Source of the DNA: Pseudomonas gingeri
Lineage (GTDB): Bacteria > Pseudomonadota > Gammaproteobacteria > Pseudomonadales > Pseudomonadaceae
Direction: 5' to 3'
NCBI RefSeq assembly: GCF_013386165.1
Contig: NZ_JACAOS010000022.1
Location: forward strand, 103,369-167,368
Length of the DNA: 64,000 nt
Shown: positions 1-8,513 of the stretch, in pieces
Layout: each line of letters starts with the position of its first letter
Numbering within the stretch: position 1 is the first letter of the stretch
Program-made: the position numbers and the translations under genes
The notes under the pieces: generated by a model
The model's input: the letters and a program-made list of their open reading frames with translations, nothing else
Told to the model about the DNA's origin: nothing
The model's database searches: none

Positions 1-215
1 TCGACCTGCTTCTCCAGTTTGCCCATCTCGGTTTCGGTACCGCGCAGCTCTTTCTGCACCCCGGATTTTTCTTCCTGCAGCTTGCCCAGGAGCTTTTTCA
101 GCTCAGCGATATCCTGACGCGTGGCGTCCAACTGCTGCTGGGTTTGCGCGCGCTCGTCGGCAAAGGCCGGTTGGAGCAGGCAGATCAAGGCTAGGGCGAT
201 AAGGGCGCGAAGCAT
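1..215 (-). CDS. envC: Murein hydrolase activator EnvC-type protein (N-terminal part)
   Basis: Only the first 71 codons are inside the window. The protein starts MLRALIALALICLLQPAFADE, a clear cleavable signal peptide, followed by a highly charged, heptad-like region rich in Gln, Glu and Lys that looks like a coiled coil. That architecture (signal peptide, coiled coil, then a LytM/M23 domain that would lie outside the window) is that of EnvC, the periplasmic activator of cell-division amidases. It lies downstream of gpmI on the same strand, the usual Pseudomonas arrangement before a carboxy-terminal processing protease. The M23 domain itself cannot be seen, so identification rests on the N-terminus and context. 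Confidence 0.75.
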   Translation of the reverse strand, partial: MLRALIALALICLLQPAFADERAQTQQQLDATRQDIAELKKLLGKLQEEKSGVQKELRGTETEMGKLEKQV

Positions 216-268
216 GGGGCGGGCGACACCTGGGAACGAGACGCCCTAGTATGCCCGCCGCGGGCTGC

Positions 269-307
269 AAAAAAAACGCCCAAAAGCGGTTGCTTTCAGG
301 CGTTTCC
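269..307 (-). terminator. Rho-independent terminator after gpmI
   Basis: Read on the minus strand this is a stem AAACGCC..GGCGTTT with an inner AAAGC/GCTTT pairing, followed by a run of T. It lies between the gpmI stop and envC and would reduce read-through from gpmI into envC. Confidence 0.75.
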
Positions 308-314
308 GATAAAG

Positions 315-342
315 AGGTAGGCCGCAGGCCTGCGGTCTACCT
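315..342. repeat. Near-perfect 28-bp palindrome behind gpmI
   Basis: AGGTAG at 315 pairs with CTACCT at 342, and the centre GCAGGCCTGC is self-complementary. There is one mismatch pair and no loop. It lies 12 nt after the gpmI stop, before the terminator. Confidence 0.6.
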
Positions 343-354
343 GATTTGCGGCAT

Positions 355-1890
355 TTAGACGTCAGTCAGGATCGACGTACCAGTCATCTCTTTCGGCTGT
401 TTCAGGCCCAGAAGCTTGAGCATGGTCGGTGCGACATCCGCCAGCACGCCGCCCGTACGGACCTTCAGGGGACGTTTGCCAACATAGATGAAGGGCACCG
501 GCTCGGTGGTGTGGGCGGTGTGGGCCTGACCGGTGGATTCGTCTTCCATTTGTTCAACGTTGCCGTGGTCAGCGGTGATCAGCGCTTCGCCGCCGACCTT
601 GTCCAGGGCATCGACGATACGTCCTACACACAAATCCAGGCATTCCACTGCTTTAACGGCCGCATCGAACACACCGCTGTGGCCGACCATGTCGCCGTTG
701 GCGTAGTTGACCACGATCACGTCAAAGCGTTGGTTTTCGATGGCATCGACGATGCGGTCGGTGACTTCGGGCGCGCTCATTTCCGGTTGCAGGTCGTAGG
801 TGGCGACTTTCGGCGACGGGATCAGGATGCGTTCTTCGCCCGGGAAGGGTTCTTCACGGCCGCCGGAGAAGAAAAAGGTCACGTGGGCGTATTTTTCGGT
901 TTCGGCGATCCGCAGCTGGGTCTTGCCGTTTTTCGCCAGGTAGTCGCCGAGGACGTTTTCCAGGCTGCCCGGGGCGAAGGCCGATGGCGTGTGAATGCTG
1001 GCGGCGTACTGGGTCAGCATGATGAAACCGGCGGTTTTCGGCTGGCGAGCGCGTTCGAAGTCCTTGAAGTCGTCTTCGACGAACACCCGGGTCAGTTCGC
1101 GGGCACGGTCGGCGCGGAAGTTCATGAACACCACGGCGTCGCCGTCTTCGACGGTGACTTTCTCACCGATACGGGTAGCCTTGACGAATTCGTCGCTCTC
1201 GCCGCGCTCGTAGGCGGCCTGCAGGCCTTCCTGGGCGTTGGCGGCCTGGAACTCGGCCTGGCCGTCGACGATCAGGTTGTAGGCCTGGGCCACGCGGTCC
1301 CAGCGATTGTCGCGGTCCATGGCGAAATAACGCCCGACCAGGCTGGCAATACGGCCTTTGCCCAGGGTACGGAAGCTTTCATCCAGCAGTTCAATGGACG
1401 ACTGGGCGCTTTTCGGCGGGGTGTCGCGGCCGTCGAGGAACGCATGCAGGTAGATTTTCTCGGCGCCGCGTTTGAAGGCCAGCTCGGCCATGGCCACCAG
1501 GTGGTCCTGGTGGCTGTGCACGCCACCGTCGGAGAGCAGGCCGAGGATATGCACCGCCTTGCCCGCGCCCACGGCTTTGTCCACCGCCGCGCAGATGGTC
1601 GGGTTCTCGAAGAACTCGCCGTCGCGGATCGATTTGGTCACGCGGGTGAAGTCCTGGTACACCACCCGGCCGGCGCCGAGGTTCATGTGGCCGACTTCGG
1701 AGTTGCCCATCTGCCCGTCCGGCAGGCCGACATCCATGCCGGAGCCGGAAATCAGGCCGTTCGGCTGGTTGGCGACGAGACGGTCAAGCACGGGCTTTTT
1801 CGCTGAATAAACAGCGTTGTAGTCATGACTCTCACTGTGACCGAAGCCATCCAGGATGATCAGGACCAAAGGTTTAGGCGTGGTAGTCAT
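355..1890 (-). CDS. gpmI: 2,3-bisphosphoglycerate-independent phosphoglycerate mutase
   Basis: Interconverts 3- and 2-phosphoglycerate in glycolysis and gluconeogenesis, using two Mn ions and a phosphoserine intermediate. The 511-residue product has the usual length. It begins MTTTPKPLVLIILDGFGHSE, with the first metal-binding Asp, and carries the catalytic serine in GQMGNSEVGH (Ser64). The C-terminal metal site ITADHGNVEQM is present. The ATG at 1890 was chosen because the open frame upstream of it (22 codons to 1956) does not resemble the family N-terminus. Pseudomonads depend on this cofactor-independent enzyme. The gene is divergent from the rhodanese gene at 2039 and is followed by a terminator before envC. 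Confidence 0.97.
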   Translation of the reverse strand: MTTTPKPLVLIILDGFGHSESHDYNAVYSAKKPVLDRLVANQPNGLISGSGMDVGLPDGQMGNSEVGHMNLGAGRVVYQDFTRVTKSIRDGEFFENPTICAAVDKAVGAGKAVHILGLLSDGGVHSHQDHLVAMAELAFKRGAEKIYLHAFLDGRDTPPKSAQSSIELLDESFRTLGKGRIASLVGRYFAMDRDNRWDRVAQAYNLIVDGQAEFQAANAQEGLQAAYERGESDEFVKATRIGEKVTVEDGDAVVFMNFRADRARELTRVFVEDDFKDFERARQPKTAGFIMLTQYAASIHTPSAFAPGSLENVLGDYLAKNGKTQLRIAETEKYAHVTFFFSGGREEPFPGEERILIPSPKVATYDLQPEMSAPEVTDRIVDAIENQRFDVIVVNYANGDMVGHSGVFDAAVKAVECLDLCVGRIVDALDKVGGEALITADHGNVEQMEDESTGQAHTAHTTEPVPFIYVGKRPLKVRTGGVLADVAPTMLKLLGLKQPKEMTGTSILTDV

Positions 1891-2038
1891 GGACGGCACT
1901 CGCGGCTGGATTGAAAGGTCATTGAAAAAAGAGTCGCAGTTTAAAGCCAAGTTCAAATGCAGTCACCGCCGGGCGGGGTTTGGCCGACCTTGACGGCTGT
2001 GTATACTGGCCCACATTTTAACGCCCTGGAACCTCCTG

Positions 2039-2452
2039 ATGGTCGATCACCTGATTGCATTTGCCACTAGCCACTACCTGTTAGCCGGCGCCTTCGTGCT
2101 CCTGCTGGCCTTGCTGATTGCCCATGAAATGAGCCGCGGCGGCGCCAGCCTCAGCACTGGCCAGCTGACCGCGTTGGTCAACCAGGACCAGGGCGTGGTC
2201 ATCGACCTGCGCCCGAGCAAGGACTTTGCTGCCGGTCACATCGTCGGCGCGCTGAACATTCCCCAGGACAAACTGATGGCTCGCATCGGTGAACTGGAGA
2301 AGCACAAGGCCAAGACCCTGATTCTGGTCGACGCCCAGGGCCAGCACTCCGGGACTCACGCCCGCGAACTGCTGAAGTCCGGTTTTATCGCCGCCAAGCT
2401 GTCCGGTGGTATTTCCACCTGGAAAGCCGACAATCTGCCGCTGGTGAAGTGA
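2039..2452 (+). CDS. Membrane-anchored rhodanese-like protein (YibN type), active-site Cys missing
   Basis: A 137-residue protein with one N-terminal transmembrane helix (about residues 10-30) and a single rhodanese domain (about 36-135). The domain's hallmark IDLRPSKDFAAGHIVGALNIP is clear. The active-site loop reads VDAQGQHS (97-104) where a functional sulfurtransferase has Cys near position 99, so sulfur transfer is unlikely. The family matches E. coli YibN, which is also encoded next to grxC and secB. It lies 1 nt upstream of grxC, so co-translation or a shared transcript is likely. The role is unknown; a scaffolding or membrane-insertion-related function is possible given the secB context. 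Confidence 0.85.
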   Translation: MVDHLIAFATSHYLLAGAFVLLLALLIAHEMSRGGASLSTGQLTALVNQDQGVVIDLRPSKDFAAGHIVGALNIPQDKLMARIGELEKHKAKTLILVDAQGQHSGTHARELLKSGFIAAKLSGGISTWKADNLPLVK

Positions 2453-2453
2453 T

Positions 2454-2708
2454 ATGAGCCAGGTCGTCGTTTATTCCAGCGATTACTGCCCTTACTGCAT
2501 GCGCGCCAAGTCGTTGCTCGGTAGCAAGAATATTGCTTTCGACGAGATCAAGGTCGACGGCAAGCCGCAGCTACGGGCCGAAATGTCCCAGAAGGCCGGG
2601 CGCACGTCCGTGCCGCAAATCTGGATCGGCGACCGGCATATCGGTGGTTGCGACGACCTGTTCGCCCTCGAGCGCGCCGGTAAGCTGGATGCGTTGCTAG
2701 AAGCTTGA
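2454..2708 (+). CDS. grxC: Glutaredoxin 3
   Basis: An 84-residue dithiol glutaredoxin that reduces protein disulfides and mixed glutathione disulfides in the cytoplasm. The redox motif CPYC is at residues 12-15, the cis-proline motif TSVP at 51-54 and the glutathione-binding GGCDD at 64-68. Cys66 in the last motif is a third cysteine, as in other GrxC proteins. It follows the rhodanese gene by 1 nt and precedes secB by 47 nt, the conserved yibN-grxC-secB order of gammaproteobacteria. Confidence 0.96.
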   Translation: MSQVVVYSSDYCPYCMRAKSLLGSKNIAFDEIKVDGKPQLRAEMSQKAGRTSVPQIWIGDRHIGGCDDLFALERAGKLDALLEA

Positions 2709-2755
2709 TTCCCCCAACCCTTTAAAGACCTGAAGATCAAGAAGGATCTGCTGCG

Positions 2756-3238
2756 ATGACTGACCAACAGAACACTGCTGCTACTGAAGAAGATAGCCAA
2801 CCGCAATTCTCCTTGCAGCGTATCTACGTGCGCGACCTGTCCTTCGAAGCCCCGAAAAGCCCGGCGATCTTCCGCCAGCAGTGGGAGCCGAGCGTTGGCC
2901 TGGACCTCAATACCCGTCAAAAAGCCCTGGAAGGTGACTTCCACGAGGTGGTGCTGACCCTGTCGGTCACCGTCAAGAACGGTGAAGAAGTGGCTTTCAT
3001 CGCTGAAGTGCAGCAGGCCGGTATCTTCCTGATCAAGAACCTCGATGCGGCTTCCATGAGCCACACCCTGGGTGCATTCTGCCCGAACATCCTGTTCCCG
3101 TACGCCCGTGAAACCCTGGACAGCCTGGTCACCCGTGGCTCGTTCCCGGCACTGATGCTGGCCCCGGTGAACTTCGATGCCCTGTACGCGCAAGAGCTGC
3201 AGCGTCTGCAGGAAGACGGCGCGCAAACCGTTCAATAA
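2756..3238 (+). CDS. secB: Protein-export chaperone SecB
   Basis: A 160-residue tetrameric cytosolic chaperone that keeps secretory precursors unfolded and delivers them to SecA. After a short polar N-terminus the conserved core begins FSLQRIYVRDLSFEAPKSP. The segment CPNILFPYARE, typical of the substrate and SecA-binding face, is present near residue 105. It is the last gene of a rhodanese-grxC-secB unit and is followed at once by a strong bidirectional terminator. Confidence 0.97.
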   Translation: MTDQQNTAATEEDSQPQFSLQRIYVRDLSFEAPKSPAIFRQQWEPSVGLDLNTRQKALEGDFHEVVLTLSVTVKNGEEVAFIAEVQQAGIFLIKNLDAASMSHTLGAFCPNILFPYARETLDSLVTRGSFPALMLAPVNFDALYAQELQRLQEDGAQTVQ

Positions 3239-3259
3239 GCGGATTGCCTGCTCCTACAG

Positions 3260-3289
3260 AAAAAAGCGCCTTATTCGGCGCTTTTTTTA
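3260..3289. terminator. Bidirectional terminator between secB and trmL
   Basis: AAAAAAGCGCC, loop TTATTC, GGCGCTTTTTTT: a GC-rich stem with A-runs and T-runs on both sides. It serves secB on the plus strand and trmL on the minus strand. Confidence 0.9.
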
Positions 3290-3290
3290 T

Positions 3291-3746
3291 TCAGGCAAAG
3301 CCCAGCTGGCGCCAGCCTTCGTAGACTGCCACTGCCACGGTGTTGGACAGGTTCAGGCTGCGGCAGCCTTCGCGCATGGGCAGGCGCAGGCGTTGTTCGC
3401 CGGGCAGGGCGTCAAGCACCTCGGCCGGCAGGCCACGGCTTTCCGGGCCGAAGAGAAACGCGTCGCCCTCGGCGAAGCGTGCATCGTGGAACACCCGCGA
3501 ACCCTTGGTGGTGAAGGCGAACAGGCGCGGATGGCCGAGGCTTTCCAGGCAACTGGCGAGGTCGGCGTGGGTCTTGAGCGTGGCGTACTCGTGATAGTCG
3601 AGGCCGGCGCGGCGCAAGCGCTTGTCGTCCATTTCAAAACCGATGGGCTCGATCAAATGCAGGTGGCAGCCGCTGTTGGCGCACAGCCTGATAATGTTGC
3701 CGGTATTCGGCGGAATTTCTGGTTGAAAAAGGATGACGTGAAACAT
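3291..3746 (-). CDS. trmL: tRNA (cytidine/uridine-34 2'-O)-methyltransferase TrmL
   Basis: A SPOUT-class methyltransferase of 151 residues that 2'-O-methylates the wobble base of tRNA-Leu isoacceptors with S-adenosylmethionine. Motif 1 (PEIPPNTGN, 9-17), motif 2 (FGPESRGL, 99-106) and motif 3 (SLNLSNTVAVAVYE, 130-143), which together build the trefoil knot, are all present. The ATG at 3744-3746 matches the family start MFHVILFQPEIPPNTGN. This start overlaps, on opposite strands, the ATG of the membrane protein gene at 3745, so both genes share the four bases CATG. Confidence 0.96.
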   Translation of the reverse strand: MFHVILFQPEIPPNTGNIIRLCANSGCHLHLIEPIGFEMDDKRLRRAGLDYHEYATLKTHADLASCLESLGHPRLFAFTTKGSRVFHDARFAEGDAFLFGPESRGLPAEVLDALPGEQRLRLPMREGCRSLNLSNTVAVAVYEGWRQLGFA

Positions 3747-4185
3747 GCACGGCTCCGAAGATGAAGATGGGCAGCATTCTACCCCTGAAGAGGACCCTCG
3801 ATCGAAGCTATTGCCGCGGGTAGTGGGATCGCTGGCGATTGTCGGCCTGATGGTCGGGATGATGATCGGTCGCCTGACTGCGCCCGAGTCCCTGGAATTG
3901 CAACAGGTCGAAGTGGTGCCCGAAGGGGTGGTGCTGTGGTTCAGTGCCGAGCCCAAGGTGCACGGCGAGCAGGTCGACGGCACGGTGGCGCTGCTGTTCG
4001 ACGCCGAGGGCAAGGCGCAGAACGGCCACTTGCAGGTGGCTGGCAAGGACGCCAACTGGCGTGTGCGCTTGAGTGACAAGGGATTGTTGCTGACGTTGCT
4101 GGCGGCGCGTCCGCTGCATGGCGATTGGGCCGGTGCAAAGGTGGACGGGCGCTGGAGATTGGCGATCAATCTCCGGGAGGAATAA
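3745..4185 (+). CDS. Conserved Pseudomonas single-pass membrane protein, function unknown
   Basis: A 146-residue protein with an acidic N-terminus (SEDEDGQ..EEDPRS), one transmembrane helix at about 26-43 and a C-terminal domain of alternating beta-like segments predicted to face the periplasm. I do not recognise the domain. Its ATG overlaps the divergent trmL ATG, so the promoter of each gene must lie inside the other. The stop codon TAA at 4183-4185 is also the first base triplet of the 85-bp repeat array that follows. Confidence 0.7.
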   Translation: MHGSEDEDGQHSTPEEDPRSKLLPRVVGSLAIVGLMVGMMIGRLTAPESLELQQVEVVPEGVVLWFSAEPKVHGEQVDGTVALLFDAEGKAQNGHLQVAGKDANWRVRLSDKGLLLTLLAARPLHGDWAGAKVDGRWRLAINLREE

Positions 4186-4735
4186 AAGAGGGAATTTCCG
4201 GCCTGCCTGTACCGGAGCTCCCAGAACGGTTGTTGGACTCGACACTGCGGGTCCGGGTGTTAAAGAGGGAATTCCTGACCTGCCTGTATCAGGGTTCCCA
4301 AAAGCGTCTTGGGACTCGTCGCTGTGAGCGGTATGAGTCCCGGTGTAAAGAAGGGGAGTCTTGACCTGCCTGTATCAAGGTCCCCGAAAGCATCTGGGCT
4401 CGTCGCTGTGAGCGGTATGAGCCCGGGTGTTAAAGAGGGAATTCCTGGCCTGCCTGTACCAGGGTTCCCAAAAGCGTCTTGGGACTCGTCGCTGTGAGCG
4501 GTGTGAGTCCCGGTGTAAAGAAGGGGAGTCTTGACCTGCCTGTATCAAGGTCCCCGAAAGCATCTGGACTCGTCGCTGTGAGCGGTAAGAGCCCGGGTGT
4601 TAAAGAGGGAATTCCTGGCCTGCCTGTACCAGGGTTCCCAAAAGCGTTTTGGGACTCGTCGCTGTGAGCGGTGTGAGTCCCGGTGTAAAGAAGGGGAGTC
4701 CTTGACCTGCCTGTATCAAGGTCCCCAAAACTGGG
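4183..4735. repeat. Tandem array of 85-bp double-hairpin units (6.5 copies)
   Basis: Units begin with TAAAG at 4183 (degenerate, 78 bp), 4261, 4346, 4431, 4516, 4601 and 4686 (truncated). From 4261 on the spacing is exactly 85 bp, and two variants alternate to give a 170-bp super-period. Each full unit has two stems. Stem I flanks an invariant CCTGCCTGTA loop (for example 4267-4299). Stem II is GGGACTC..GAGTCCC with an inner CGCT-GTG-AGCG (for example 4311-4341). Bases in the stems change in a compensating way between variants: CCTGG/CCAGG becomes CTTGA/TCAAG, and GGGACTC/GAGTCCC becomes GGGCTC/GAGCCC. Since 85 is not a multiple of three, the array is not coding. No spacers of the CRISPR type exist. 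Confidence 0.9.
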
Positions 4736-4936
4736 TTGTACTAGGGCTATTGCAGGGCGCGTGCCAGGTTTTGAAAAAAGCCAATAACTGCCCCTGATTT
4801 TTTTGCGGATGCGCTGAAAGCCCCTGAATACGGGGCCTTTCGCGATGATGTGAGAAAGCGTCGCAGACGCTTGTGAGCTTTGAGTGCCTGCTCGGTGTTG
4901 GCTCAACACGCATTGCCGTGGTGCACGCAGGCCTTT

Positions 4937-5038
4937 TGTAGGAGCAGCCGGTCGACGCTCGATTGCATCGCGATGCAGGCGGCGCGGTCTTTCAGGTGCG
5001 CCGCGTTATCGTTCATCGCGAGCAAGCTTGCTCCTACA
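4937..5038. repeat. REPIN-like element, variant left arm
   Basis: Outer arms TGTAGGAGC and GCTCCTACA face each other over about 100 bp. The left arm continues AGCCGGTCGACGCTCGATTG, unlike the right arm (GCGAGCAAGCTTGCTCC). The same unusual left arm recurs at 29247. Confidence 0.75.
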
Positions 5039-5048
5039 AAAAAGCAAA

Positions 5049-5079
5049 AAACCCTCTACAGCCTGGCTGTAGAGGGTTT
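5049..5079 (-). terminator. Terminator after ntrC
   Basis: AAACCCTCTACAG, loop CCTGG, CTGTAGAGGGTTT. On the minus strand it is followed by TTTTGCTTTTTT, so it terminates ntrBC transcripts. Confidence 0.9.
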
Positions 5080-5100
5080 GGTTTGAAGCCGGTGGCGGAC

Positions 5101-6533
<1,433 letters not shown>

Positions 6534-6537
<4 letters not shown>

Positions 6538-7619
6538 GTCGATGTGGCTCCTTGTTCCAGTGGCAGAAAGATCGAGAACGTGGTGTGGCCGGGGTGGCTT
6601 TCACACTCGATCAGGCCCTGGTGCTGGCTGATGATGTTCTGGGTAATGGCCAGGCCCAGCCCGGTACCGTCCGGGCGGCCGCTGACCATGGGATAGAAGA
6701 TGGTTTCCTGCAGCTCGGCGGGAATCCCCGGGCCGTTGTCGGTGATCTCGATCTTGGTCACCAGGCGATGGCGCACATGGCCGATGGTGAACTGGCGGAT
6801 CGCCCGGGTGCGCAGGCTGATGCGGCCCAGGCGCAGCTCGTTCTGGCTGCTGATGGCCTGCATGGCGTTGCGCACGATATTGAGCACGGCCTGGATCATC
6901 TGTTCACGGTCGATCAGCACGTCGGGAATACTGGGATCATAGTCGCGCACCAGATTGATGCAGCCTTGGCTCTCGGCTTCCACCAGGCTGCTGACGTGTT
7001 CCAGCACTTCGTGAACGTTGGTCATCGCCAGGGACGGCAGCTTGTTCGAGCCAAGCATGCGGTCCACCAGGTTACGCAGGCGATCGGCCTCTTCGATGAT
7101 GACGTTGGTGTAGTCCTTCAGGCTTTCTTCCGGCAGCTCGCGGGCCAGCAACTGCGCGGCACCGCGAATCCCGCCCAGGGGGTTCTTGATCTCGTGGGCC
7201 AGGCCGCGCACCAGCATCTTGGTGGTTTCCTGCTTGGACAGCTGCGCCTCTTCCTTGGTGATCCGCAGCAGGCGGTCACGGGGATGGACCTCGAGCAGCA
7301 GCAAGGTCTCGCCCTGGCTGAGAATCGGCGTCACGGCGTAGTCGACGGTCAGGGTCTGGCCGGTCAGCGCGGTGAGCATGGCTTCACGCTTGGTGAACGG
7401 GTGCGCCTGTTCCACTGCCTGGCGCAGGGAATTCAAGGCCTCGACCGACTCGGTGAAGAGTTCGCTGATGAACTGGCCATGGCTGCGCTGGCCGCTGATG
7501 GCCAGGAGCATTTCCGCCGCCGGGTTCATGTACTCCAGACGCAGTTCGGCGTTGAGCAGGATGGTCGCGGTGGTCAGGTTGTCGAGTAACAGTCTGTGCA
7601 GGGCGTCGCTGATGGTCAT
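6534..7619 (-). CDS. ntrB: Nitrogen regulation sensor histidine kinase NtrB (NR-II)
   Basis: A 361-residue cytoplasmic kinase/phosphatase with no transmembrane segment. It contains an N-terminal PAS domain (about 10-115), a dimerisation and phospho-acceptor segment LAHEIKNPLGG (His142) and an ATPase domain with DNGPGIP and GRPDGTGLGLAI. It phosphorylates NtrC or, with PII bound, dephosphorylates it. The ATG at 7619 gives the family start MTISDALHRLLLDNL; the upstream extension to 7805 runs through the regulatory region and was rejected. The stop overlaps the ntrC start by 4 nt. Confidence 0.96.
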
Positions 7620-7696
7620 GGGGACCTCTTTTGGAGCATGGCAAACGGGGCCGGTCCCGATTTGCGCGCGCGAACAAGGCGCCGATACGAGGAAAA

Positions 7697-7712
7697 TGCA
7701 AAAAACAAACCA
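7697..7712 (-). promoter_or_regulatory. Possible sigma-54 promoter of ntrBC
   Basis: On the minus strand the sequence is TGGTTTGTTTTTTGCA. TGG and TTGCA have the correct 10-nt separation between GG and GC, but the -24 side (TGGTTTG) matches the consensus TGGCACG poorly. It is 78 bp upstream of ntrB and about 130 bp downstream of an NtrC box. Confidence 0.4.
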
Positions 7713-7839
7713 AGGCTCCGAAAAGAAGCGCGAATCCCCTGAAATGGGCGTTTCAGGCTCGATTGAGTGGCGTTCTGCCAGGCACGGCGGGTACTTTCGA
7801 ACCAAAATGGGATTTGGTTCGGGTAGGTGTGCAGTTTAG

Positions 7840-7856
7840 TGCACCAATGTGGTGCC
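7840..7856. promoter_or_regulatory. Candidate NtrC box upstream of ntrBC
   Basis: TGCACCAATGTGGTGCC is an almost perfect dyad that matches the enterobacterial glnA NtrC sites (TGCACCA, 3 nt, TGGTGC). It lies 220 bp before ntrB, consistent with autoregulation of ntrBC. Confidence 0.65.
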
Positions 7857-7870
7857 TTGGTGGTTGGCGC

Positions 7871-8506
7871 TCAGAGAAACGGCAAGATGCTGCTGCTTTC
7901 TTCCTCGGGCTTGTCCGCCAGCGGGCATTCCGGTCGTTGGCCGTAATCGGCGGTCTGGCAGGGATTGGCCTGGCGTTTCTGCGCCAGCGAGATGCGCACC
8001 ATATGGAAGGGCTGGTTGGCCGTGCGTTCGGCGATCCGGCCCAAGTCGTCGAGGATCTCCACCGCGAGTTGGTGGCTGCCGCGGTCGATGTTGTTCAAGG
8101 CGAACACCGGGCTGGGTCCGGGCGCAGCGGTGGGTTTGCCGTCCAGCAGCAAGCGATAGGTGTGGCCGGGCATCAGGCCGGGCTCGCTGGTGACGCTGAC
8201 GATCAGGTTGCCTTCGGTGCTGCGGATGGTCGCGTCGGGGTCCGGCACCAGGATGCGCAGCATCTGGTAATGAAAGATCGGCTGGACCTTGGGCTTTTCC
8301 GGTGCGGCGGGTGCAGGCAGAGGCGCCGCCGGTGTCAGCGACAGGCGATTGACCGGCGGCAAGGGCACCGTTTTGGCTCCGGCGTGGCGTTGGTCGGTGA
8401 AGACCCGATTACCCTGGCTGTCGATGTAGGTATAGATCTCGGCCAGCGCCGAGCCGGCGCACAGCGTCAGCAGCAGTGGCAACAGGCGGATTGGAGCTCG
8501 AATCAT
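7871..8506 (-). CDS. DUF4124 domain exported protein (paralogue 1)
   Basis: A 211-residue exported protein. A signal peptide (about 1-22, ending SALA) is followed by a DUF4124 domain beginning EIYTYIDSQGNRVFTDQRH. Then come a proline/alanine-rich linker and a second domain (about 95-190) with Ig-like spacing (VSVTSEPGL..YRLLLDG..NNIDRGSHQLAVEILDD). It ends in a short Cys-containing tail. It lies 7 nt downstream of a homologous gene of the same design, so the two look like a tandem duplication sharing one transcript. Their position beside ntrBC is conserved in Pseudomonas, but the function is unknown. Confidence 0.8.
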   Translation of the reverse strand: MIRAPIRLLPLLLTLCAGSALAEIYTYIDSQGNRVFTDQRHAGAKTVPLPPVNRLSLTPAAPLPAPAAPEKPKVQPIFHYQMLRILVPDPDATIRSTEGNLIVSVTSEPGLMPGHTYRLLLDGKPTAAPGPSPVFALNNIDRGSHQLAVEILDDLGRIAERTANQPFHMVRISLAQKRQANPCQTADYGQRPECPLADKPEEESSSILPFL

Positions 8507-8513
8507 GAGCGGC

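Larger units (their letters stand above)
4736..5100. other. Gap between the repeat array and ntrC
   Basis: No gene is seen. The gap holds a weak hairpin AAAGCCCC..GGGGCCTTT near 4817-4840 that could end transcription coming out of the repeat array, then a REPIN-like element and the ntrC terminator. Confidence 0.6.

Noticed and set aside
1990..2007. Sigma-70 promoter before the rhodanese-grxC-secB genes (TTGACG and TATACT)
   Set aside because: The two hexamers are only 6 nt apart, far from the 16-18 nt needed. TATACT may be a -10, but no -35 is convincing.
4309..4667. Short open frames (about 62 codons) repeated in the 85-bp array
   Set aside because: The 85-bp period shifts the frame each unit, so the apparent repeated peptides come from different frames. 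Stems with compensating changes explain the conservation better.
4183..4735. CRISPR array
   Set aside because: Units are contiguous and conserved over their whole length, there are no unique spacers, and no cas genes are nearby.
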